Shown here: positions 60,301 to 64,000 of the stretch, piece by piece | How positions within the stretch are numbered: the first letter of the stretch is position 1 | Layout: each line of letters opens with the position of its first letter | Assembly: GCA_025267735.1 (NCBI GenBank) | Contig: CM046311.1 | Location: 28,439,399 to 28,503,398 of the forward strand | Reading direction: 5' to 3' | DNA from: Mactra quadrangularis | Taxonomy: Eukaryota; Mollusca; Bivalvia; Venerida; Mactridae | DNA: 64,000 nucleotides | The notes under the pieces: generated by a model | Database searches by the model: none | What the model saw: only the letters and a program-made list of their open reading frames with translations | What the model was told of the DNA's origin: nothing | Made by a program: the position numbers and the translations under genes

Positions 60301-63300
60301 ATAACCATCGACCACTGAATTCACCTTCAGGCAGATAATAACTCACAGTAACCATTTACGCCTGAGTAGAGTGGAACATTTGTAGGTTAATTTCTTGTTC
60401 ATGGAAACTAGCAGTACCCCTAGTGGGATTCGAGCCCAGACCTCTGGATCCCTTAAGTAAGCGTTCTACTACTGGACCACTGCTCATACATTGCATTACA
60501 TTAACACCCTACGTGGTCTGGCCGTGAAAAGGAGAAAGAAAAGAAATTGAGAGAAATCTCAATTCGAGCAGGAACCAGAGCATGGATATGATTCCTTAGA
60601 GCGGTACATTATTTATCTTACTTCAACTAGCAGTGACTAGTGGCCAAGCTTGTTGCCGTCTAGAGCAAGAAAATTGATATCAGATTGATAAAAGATTGAA
60701 ATACATGTACCTGTAGTTAATTGAATAAATGTAGTGTTTGTTGATATTTGTTGCGTTAATTTTAATGTTGCTGTGAATCTGTTCTTAGATAGCAACAACC
60801 TATCACTTGAAATATTAATAAATGACATCGTTTTAAATACAAGTTTATCAAAATAGAATAGAGAACAAAATGAGCTGAAATTATTAGGTTTTCAGTGAAT
60901 CGACAAGCTCAGTTTATTTATTGTGATCATATGACTAGTTAATAACAGTAAAATTTGAGCTAAAAGATCGGAAGCTAAAGGGCATTACATATTGAATTTC
61001 GACATGACCCTTTGGCTGGACAGTGGTCACTCTGATTTATTTTTATGGTATATTATTGTATTAAGTTAATTCTAATTTGTTTCAGCTCGATTGGGTTAAA
61101 AGTTCGTACAACTTGAATTCCCGATCCCCTTAGTACCTATCAGTAATGATAAAGTTTATTGCTCCAGAAATGGACTGGTAAGGTTTTGAATGTTGTTTAA
61201 ATCGACGCAGAGCTGGCTATCTAATTAAATGATTACCAGTCTTTCAGTATATTGACAATCGAAGATATAACATACCAGTAGGAGACTAGGGATCGTTGTA
61301 CTACGTGATATGTAAAGATTTCTATATTTGTGATTTCAGTTTTTATATCATCTTGGCTGGTAAAATATCAATCTACATTATAAACAAAGATAAAGACGGT
61401 AGTTCTGGTGATGGGGAGGAAAGAGATGCGTTTGTTTCTATTGGCGCCAAAAATAAAGATGGACGTCTGGATCGTTCAAAACTTGGAAACTTTGTCACTA
61501 GTTTAGGTATAATCTAAATATATTTCATTTAGATGACAGTTTTACGTACGTTTTACCTTGACAACTGTGAATTTCTTGATCCTTTTAAATTGAAACGATG
61601 TTTGCAATTTAATTTGGTCAATTAGGCTGTTTCCGAGGATATAACACTCAAGAACATACTCTATAATCAAACTCATAAGTAATAAAACTTTGAACTTTTA
61701 GTAATTCTCACTTTTAAAGAAATCACTTTGAGCAATGTTTTCAAAAATGCAAAATTTTCAAATACGGGTCCCTATTTACAGAAAAAACGTTTTAGAGTGT
61801 GAAAATGGGAACGCCGAATATTTGTAAAAATGGAACATTAGTTTGGCCCCTAAATTGTTTAGATCTTAAAGAGGCTCTGAAGTGTGATTTGGTGCATGTG
61901 CACATTACTAGACCATTCAACATGAATCCAACAAGTACTCAAACACGTGGGAGTCAACTTGAATTTCAATAAATAGGTTGTTTTAAAAAAGTTATGTAAA
62001 TTTATAGTTTGAAATATAAAACTTCAATCGTCTTTCCAGCTGCACATTAAATGTAACAAATCAATCAACGAAGGCCTCATGCATACGCGTAAACACTTGA
62101 AAAACACATTAAATGACAAGTGTTATTTACATTGCATAGCATTACAAAGGGTCCGAGCAAAACTAGTTTAATTACATATAAATAAAAGAAAGACATAGGC
62201 TAGGTTTGCACTGAACCACCGACAAGTTATGTAACATGTTTGTTAAGTCCTAGTTAACTATGTTTACATAGACAGAATCAACATTACGTATCTATTTAAA
62301 CTGTTTCAAATTGTTGTACTTTGATCAAGTGTAGAAATAACAATGTGCATGTACGTAACATAACAATATAAAACAGTTTGTTCGACATTCCATGATTGGG
62401 TTATAACCTAGGCGGAGTGAATGTAGTGCCGCTAAACGTCGCATTTGACGCTAAATGTGGCAATATGACGCTAAATGTCGCAACACTAACGCTAAATGAC
62501 ACGACTAATGCTACATGTATGACGATAAACGTTGGCAGTGAGCCATTGCAATTTTATATTTTACTGAAGAAAATAAGCAGAGCCTCAGATGGATTTCGAA
62601 CCTATGACTTCTAAGTTCTTAAGCGAGAATCCTACCATTTAACTCGCTGGCACCAGAGTTCATATCTTATGATCATGAAATAATGTGTACGTCCCTATAT
62701 ATAGTTCCCTGTATACATGTAAACATACAAAATGTACATACATGTACACTACCTTATATATAATATACTGAAAGTATATAGTTGACTCGTGTACGGCAAT
62801 GTATATGGGAGCGATTTTTATATATGTTTGTTGACAAAATATTAAGTGTGTGCGTATTTAAAGAATGTTAGGATTCTGCGCCAGTGATTTAACTATATGC
62901 CACAGTCGACGTTTCTATTAATGTTCTGTTTCTAATACGTATTTAGCTATTGCCTTTTTATTGAAATAATGCATGAAGCAAGTAATTTTAATTTATTTAA
63001 TGATTCCTCATTTAACATAGTTTGAAACATAATGTTTGTTTGCTAATTAATGTTGATTTCGGAATTTTGTTATTCGTTGTTTCTTTTTCATGGGTAAATG
63101 TGCATCGGTTTATCTTAAAGGGATATACAGGCAAAAGTTCAACTTCATATTTCCTGATTTTGAATTACATTTTTATTACTGTGAATGCAACAGAAACGCT
63201 GTTATACTACTTGGAAAAATACTTCTTTATTATCTCGTAATATTTGGGGTGTTTCCTAACTAGACCCACGTGGGTCAGGTTAGCTAAAAATAGATTAGTG

Positions 63301-64000
63301 TCAAAATATGCATTTACTGATGAGAAGATAATAGAGCTTGTTATTGCGCAACATTAGTACAATTCTATTAAAAAGATATCCTAACCGCCTAAGAATGTTG
63401 AAAAGACAATAAGCGACCAATGAAAATGTTTAATTTCAGCAAGAACGGCATATAACAAATCTATAAATAGATTCCCTCAGTATCCTACTTTCGTTTTCTA
63501 CAATGTGTATGCCACTTGTTTTAATTCGTTCAGTTTAATGTTATAAGTGACAAATTTTATAAGTAAGTGATTTCTCACGTCTTAATACTGTTTTAAAGAC
63601 TAAACTTGGTTCTATATTTTTGGCACAGTCATTTGCCTGCATATCCCTTTGAAAACAAGATTGTGTTTAAAGACTTCTGGCAGGAACTGTATGCCACTAA
63701 AATAATTGAATATTCTATATTCAGGTTCCGGATTTCCATTTGGTGAAGTGGCTCTCGTTTCTGACGATGCAGTCCGAACAGCAACGATTGTTGCCGAAGA
63801 GGAGACGGATTTACTCGTAGTTGATCGTGCCTTATATAACCGTGCTGTCAGAGATGTACTGGCGGCCGAGTTCGAGGAGAAACAATGTTTTATTAAAGAA
63901 AATGAACTATTTTCTTCGTGGATACCAAAATACAAGAAACAATTAACCATGGCGATGTACAAGGAGACTTTTCCTTATGACTCAATACTTGTGAAGCAGG
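33549..64000 (+). CDS. Cyclic-nucleotide-binding domain protein, CNBD2-like, 5' part
   Basis: Four exons (33549-33678, 60124-60211, 61340-61506, 63725-64000) join with matching phases (1, 0-based split TG|T, 1) and give 220 residues before the window ends. Residues 27-42 (GLLPWLRKKSKLFSTL) precede the CNB fold. Residues 63-86 hold VIIKQGEVGDCFYIILAG and KISIYI, the classical beta-roll entry. Residues 134-139 (FGEVAL) and Arg146 in VRTAT form the phosphate-binding cassette, with the Glu and Arg normally needed to bind cAMP or cGMP both present. A charged loop of about 40 residues (87-128) is inserted before the cassette. The overall pattern fits invertebrate CNBD2-like proteins, an assignment from family memory. 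Function in molluscs is unknown; the vertebrate gene is linked to sperm. A second domain may follow outside the window. Start: in-frame TAG at 33528-33530 and a favourable A(-3)/G(+4) context. Confidence 0.82.
33830..36640 (+). repeat. Tandem array of about 97-bp units, roughly 28 copies
   Basis: Units contain ATTTTGCGAATAGACTTCTG, AATAGACATTTGAATGGACA and CTGTCTATTCG, then CTTCAGACACATTC or CTTCTGACTCATTC. GCGAATAGAC and GTCTATTCGC within one unit are inverted, so each unit can fold. The shorter motif AATAGACTTCTGA also iterates inside units. Some units share the variant TCCACGAAAAGACTTTTAAT. Minus-strand frames of 60-124 codons cross the array, but they show two different peptides from the same unit because the period is not a multiple of three, so they are not coding. 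The array starts about 150 bp after exon 1 of the CNBD2-like gene. Confidence 0.9.
36645..37555. other. Intronic AT-rich, nothing recognised
   Basis: No feature could be supported in this part of intron 1. Confidence 0.5.
37561..37865 (+). mobile_element. SINE family B, plus-strand copy
   Basis: The B box is TGTTCGATTCC. The body has GGTCATGAAATAATTTTTAC and CCTCCTATCATTG. The region has GACACTGGTGTAAGCATGCG, CATAATAACTGG and GAATGGTGAGTAGGGTGACC. The tail GCCGTGATATGACC leads to GGCGTTGAACTCAACTAACA. The head is degraded. Confidence 0.75.
38135..38290 (-). mobile_element. SINE family C, minus-strand 3' fragment
   Basis: GGGTTTGACGCCATGTAAAC, then TTGTCTATAACCAGTACTCA and CCTACC, match the inverted 3' half of the family. 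The tRNA head is missing. Confidence 0.6.
38929..39331 (+). mobile_element. 0.4-kb element E9 with 9-bp target duplication, copy 1
   Basis: The element is flanked by perfect direct repeats TTTTAGAGT at 38920-38928 and 39332-39340. The ends are CAATCTCCG and CAGATTG, a 6-bp inverted match. Its full length matches 41815-42211, with roughly 85-90% identity by eye. There is no long open frame. A 9-bp duplication is usual for Mutator-like elements, but such short terminal repeats are not typical, so the superfamily stays open. Confidence 0.82.
40340..40885. mobile_element. Harbinger-like element, 546 bp
   Basis: The terminal inverted repeats are GGGCCGACTTAATTTACC at the left and, in reverse complement at the right, GGGCCGACTTGATTTGCC. 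Perfect 3-bp AAT direct repeats flank it (40337-40339, 40886-40888). A 3-bp duplication with G-rich ends fits PIF/Harbinger, although TWA is the usual target. It is GC-richer at both ends than its surroundings and has one short frame on the minus strand. Confidence 0.62.
40644..40778 (-). pseudogene. 44-codon acidic reading frame in the Harbinger-like element
   Basis: It begins MVSIATAVVVSKI and has an acidic-then-leucine run INDDEDNDELLLQTV before a stop. HARBI1-type transposases often start with a similar acidic/leucine segment, so this may be the remnant N terminus left in a deletion derivative. No catalytic domain is present. Confidence 0.3.
40922..41162 (-). mobile_element. SINE family A, minus-strand full-length copy
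   Basis: In plus order it has TTTAAAATCTGCTTCGATAT (3' part, shared with 60249), CATTTACACCTGGGTGAAGT (body), GGGCTCGAACCC (B box) and ATACCACTGGACTGCTGCTT (A-box end). Confidence 0.78.
41815..42211 (+). mobile_element. 0.4-kb element E9 with 9-bp target duplication, copy 2
   Basis: It is flanked by perfect direct repeats CGTCTGTCA at 41806-41814 and 42212-42220. Its ends are the same as copy 1 (CAATCTCCG, CAGATTG). Shared internal marks include CACGTCGAGATGAACTTTGT and GACGATGTAAACAAGTTACG. The two copies have different duplicated targets, so they are independent insertions. Confidence 0.83.
42317..42376. repeat. (TA)n microsatellite
   Basis: About 60 bp of alternating TA, interrupted once by TG. 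Confidence 0.9.
42985..43070 (-). repeat. tRNA-like SINE head, degraded
   Basis: On the minus strand, TGGCTAGTTGGTAGTATTAG (A-box region) and GGGTACGATTCCCAG (B box) are followed by ATACTTTTGTGGAG, which resembles the SINE-B body. Confidence 0.5.
43075..46800. other. Intronic AT-rich, two minor palindromes
   Basis: It holds the hairpin relative at 43511-43549 (see 15320) and a weak foldback at 44210-44270, where CATTCGGAGCTCATCGACCA faces a reverse complement starting CATTCGGAACACC. This echoes the M1 core. Nothing else was recognised. Confidence 0.45.
46810..47035 (+). repeat. Degenerate AT-rich tandem repeat, about 20-bp period
   Basis: AAAAATATATATGTTGTATA-like units recur about ten times, alternating with TTTGTTTTGTA variants. 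Confidence 0.6.
48029..49599 (+). mobile_element. Tc1-family DNA transposon, 1571 bp, inactive
   Basis: The terminal inverted repeats begin CTCAGCAAAA on both sides and continue with AAACTTTACATNGTGT. TA dinucleotides flank the element (48027-48028, 49600-49601). It encodes a damaged DD34E transposase. It lies inside R1 copy 4, so it is younger than that repeat. Its strand matches the host gene. Confidence 0.9.
48325..49334 (+). pseudogene. Tc1 transposase pseudogene, DD34E
   Basis: The frame starts MPRLTENQRNQAIGML, with a helix-turn-helix (DVAQHFGCSRQTIHYL), then DRPRPGAPRLTSRRDDR and a second DNA-binding helix (ATARQFSVSAQTIRNRLRQ). The catalytic residues are Asp in FSDKSRF (codon 48762), Asp in HDNARPYTA (codon 49029) and Glu in NPIEHIWDEL (codon 49134). 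Exactly 34 residues separate the last two. Two lesions are visible: a frameshift in the TGGGGAAAG run near 48745, and a TGA at 49224-49226 where the family has Trp. After that the frame continues QALPNVLIRRYLRSMRRRV and GGTHVTEVF to TAA at 49332. Both lesions prevent a full product. Confidence 0.9.
49616..49951 (+). repeat. 56-bp tandem repeat, 6 units
   Basis: Units start at 49616, 49672, 49728, 49784, 49840 and 49896, all exactly 56 bp: TTGATCTTACATTGCAACTT, then TCTTGAAACTGGTACTCG, then TTCATATATTGATAATAG. They differ by only one to three bases. A seventh, truncated unit lies left of the Tc1 insertion (47983-48026). The single-unit form is present in R1 copy 3, so the array grew from R1. 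Confidence 0.93.
50110..50795. other. Intronic AT-rich, nothing recognised
   Basis: No feature could be supported. Confidence 0.5.
50799..50933. mobile_element. Foldback element, about 45-bp arms
   Basis: The left arm is GAGTTGCTTAAGCATGTCGC with TACGTATCGCTTTGTGCCCTGGT. The reverse complement of the right arm is GAGTTCCCTAAGCATATCGT with TACATATCGCTTTGTGCCCTGGT. The loop is about 42 bp and there is no open frame. Confidence 0.65.
50940..52255. other. Intronic AT-rich; short (GTTCT)n tract
   Basis: A GTTCT pentanucleotide repeat of about four units lies at 51602-51624. Nothing else was recognised. Confidence 0.5.
52261..52330. repeat. GC-rich imperfect hairpin
   Basis: The left arm TCACAGGCGGCAGGCACGGT, continuing CCCGAAT, faces a right arm whose reverse complement is TCACAGACGGCCTGCACAGC, continuing CCCGAAT. 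The loop is AT-rich (CAAAAACACTATTTTT). It stands out from its AT-rich context and lies 45 bp left of the hAT-like element. Confidence 0.6.
52375..53414. mobile_element. hAT-like non-autonomous element, 1040 bp
   Basis: The ends are TAGGGATGGGTATCG and, in reverse complement at the right, TAGGGATGCGCGATA. Flanking 8-mers GTTTACAG (52367-52374) and GTATACAG (53415-53422) match 7 of 8. Subterminal GTATTGCGATATATTGCG-type repeats crowd both ends. The short internal frames are not transposase. Its ends resemble those of the element at 59428. Confidence 0.68.
53425..54520. other. Intronic, nothing recognised
   Basis: Short frames are present without protein-like features. Confidence 0.5.
54532..54780. 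mobile_element. 249-bp MITE with perfect 8-bp target duplication
   Basis: TAGAGTTG occurs at 54524-54531 and 54781-54788. The left end is GGCTAGAATGCACTTTACCG. The reverse complement of the right end is GGGGCTACTGCACTTTACCG. The interior is GC-rich near the left (GCGGGGGTTCGGGGGCGGCA) and carries GGTTAGGGTAAGGGTTACGG near the right. The 8-bp duplication suggests hAT, though the TIR is not diagnostic. Confidence 0.78.
55269..55515. mobile_element. Mariner-like MITE, 247 bp
   Basis: TA flanks both ends (55267-55268, 55516-55517). The left end is CAGAGTCCTCCAAAAGTTCT, continuing TGG. The reverse complement of the right end is CAGTAACGTACAAAAGTTCT, continuing TGG. The layout CAG...AAAAGTTC is usual for Tc1/mariner. 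A related left end lies at 30853. Confidence 0.62.
55925..56170 (-). mobile_element. SINE family B, minus-strand copy 1
   Basis: In plus order it has GGCGGTGAGTCAACCAACCT, TAGAAAGACTAAATCTCTAA, GTGCCCGACAATTGCCCTAT and GTGGTAGGAGGAAGTATGGC, then CCGTAGAAATTATTTCTTGA and the inverted B box GGAATCGAATCC. Confidence 0.72.
56660..56885 (-). mobile_element. SINE family B, minus-strand copy 2
   Basis: It has GGCGATCAATCAACCTGCTC, CGGGAAGACTAAATCTTTG, GTTTCGTCAGTGAATGACAT and GGAGGAGAATGGCCGTATAA, then ATTTCATGACCAAACTTCAC. The head beyond the B box is degraded. Confidence 0.68.
56890..57780. other. Intronic AT-rich; short (CT)n tract
   Basis: A (CT)n run with following GATA units lies at about 57045-57070. 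Nothing else was recognised. Confidence 0.5.
57785..57846. repeat. Perfect hairpin, 22-bp arms, 18-nt loop
   Basis: The left arm (57785-57806) starts ATGGAAGGCCACAGTACACC. The right arm (57825-57846) is its exact reverse complement. The loop reads ACGGAAGTCGTCCTCCTA. Perfect arms in an AT-rich, otherwise structureless region suggest recent origin or selection. No other copy was seen in the window. Confidence 0.85.
57850..59390. other. Intronic AT-rich, nothing recognised
   Basis: No feature could be supported. Confidence 0.5.
59395..60010 (+). mobile_element. SINE family C, 5'-truncated and split by a hAT element
   Basis: ATACCCTCCCATGAAAATTT and GACAATTAT lie left of the insertion. GTCAATTTATCTCCATTAAT, GTGAGTATTGGTCATAGACA and GGTGCGCTATGCGCCGTATG lie to its right. 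Joining the parts across one copy of ACAATTAT restores the family order seen at 24486. Confidence 0.82.
59428..59843. mobile_element. hAT-like MITE, 416 bp, nested in SINE-C
   Basis: Perfect 8-bp duplications ACAATTAT at 59420-59427 and 59844-59851 flank it. The ends are TAGGGCTGTCACGATA and, in reverse complement, TAGGACTGTCACGATA. Subterminal ACCGGTATATTGCAATACG resembles the element at 52375. No transposase frame is present. Confidence 0.85.
60124..60211 (+). CDS. CNBD2-like gene, exon 2
   Basis: This 88-nt exon lies between TTGGTTTATTTCAG and G|GTGAGT. It encodes FLKDIVRNCSVGKYRHDDVI and the KQGEVGD turn of the CNB fold. The first Asp and the last Cys codons are split across the junctions. 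A SINE-A copy begins about 34 bp after its donor. Confidence 0.85.
60245..60488 (-). mobile_element. SINE family A, minus-strand full-length copy
   Basis: In plus order it has GGTTTAAAGTCTGCTTCAAT, CATTTACGCCTGAGTAGAGT, GGGATTCGAGCCCAGACC (inverted B box) and CTACTGGACCACTGCT (A-box end). It lies in intron 2, just after the exon 2 donor. Confidence 0.78.
60490..61335. other. Intron 2 remainder, nothing recognised
   Basis: AT-rich sequence without a supported feature. Confidence 0.5.
61340..61506 (+). CDS. CNBD2-like gene, exon 3
   Basis: This 167-nt exon lies between TTGTGATTTCAG and TTTAG|GTATAA. It encodes FYIILAGKISIYI followed by a Lys/Asp/Gly/Glu-rich loop that includes DGSSGDGEERDAF. 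Confidence 0.85.
61507..62420. other. Intron 3, first part, nothing recognised
   Basis: AT-rich sequence without a supported feature. Confidence 0.5.
62428..62535 (+). repeat. Degenerate tandem repeat, about 20-bp period, 5-6 units
   Basis: GACGCTAAATGTCGCAA-type units recur: GCCGCTAAACGTCGCATTT, GACGCTAAATGTGGCAATAT, GACGCTAAATGTCGCAACAC, then more diverged forms. Confidence 0.65.
62571..62655 (-). repeat. tRNA-like SINE head, minus strand
   Basis: On the minus strand, CGAGTTAAATGGTAGGATTC (A-box region) and ATAGGTTCGAAATCC (B box) are spaced as in a tRNA. It follows the short tandem repeat directly and its body is not identified. Confidence 0.5.
62660..63720. other. Intron 3, last part, nothing recognised
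   Basis: AT-rich sequence without a supported feature up to the exon 4 acceptor. Confidence 0.5.
63725..64000 (+). CDS. CNBD2-like gene, exon 4 (continues past the window)
   Basis: The exon follows CTATATTCAG and is open to the window end. It encodes GSGFPFGEVALVSDDAVRTA, then TDLLVVDRALYNRAV and a helical, charged segment (EFEEKQCFIKENELFSSW). A minus-strand frame over the same bases is a shadow. Confidence 0.85.

Noticed and set aside
63612..63962. 116-codon minus-strand frame at the right edge
   Set aside because: It is the reverse shadow of the CNBD2-like exon 4, which has a splice acceptor and a domain match.

Overview
The window reads as nuclear DNA of a metazoan, most probably a bivalve mollusc. 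It is AT-rich, has two genes split by spliceosomal introns and no operons, and is dominated by non-coding repeats. The mollusc call is an inference. It rests on a secreted Gly/Tyr-rich protein like shell-matrix proteins, on several tRNA-derived SINE copies (two families share a GGCGTTAAACC-type tail), and on scattered AAAGGGAGRTAAC motifs. No species is claimed.

Gene 1 (minus strand, 654-2809) has two coding exons that join in phase across a 1.6-kb intron. The 180-residue product has a signal peptide, a basic then His/Asp-rich stretch, a hydrophobic Gly/Ala segment and a long Gly-Gly-Tyr-rich domain. Gene 2 (plus strand, 33549 to beyond the right edge) has four visible coding exons: 33549-33678, 60124-60211, 61340-61506 and 63725-64000. 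All phases agree. It encodes a cyclic-nucleotide-binding-domain protein resembling CNBD2, and its 26.4-kb first intron holds much of the window's mobile DNA.

The 2.8-33.5 kb stretch between the genes holds no convincing gene. It contains foldback/MITE elements (3.1, 6.6, 8.9, 23.6 kb), two 26-bp minisatellite arrays that share a duplicated 0.3-kb spacer (9.8-13.1 kb), a 1.3-kb foldback element built of quasi-palindromic 22-mers (19.8-21.1 kb), several SINEs, and a 48/49-bp tandem array just upstream of gene 2.

Intron 1 of gene 2 opens with a roughly 97-bp tandem array (33.8-36.6 kb). It then carries two copies of a 0.4-kb element with perfect 9-bp target duplications (38.9, 41.8 kb), a Harbinger-like element (40.3 kb), a broken Tc1-family DD34E transposon (48.0-49.6 kb) inserted in another repeat, three elements with 8-bp target duplications of hAT type (52.4, 54.5, 59.4 kb; the last sits inside a SINE), a mariner-like MITE (55.3 kb) and a perfect 22-bp-arm hairpin (57.8 kb).

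The two genes show no functional link. The most unusual features are a dispersed repeat whose terminal hairpin differs in sequence between copies while staying paired, the palindrome-built foldback element, and the nested insertions whose target duplications date them relative to each other.
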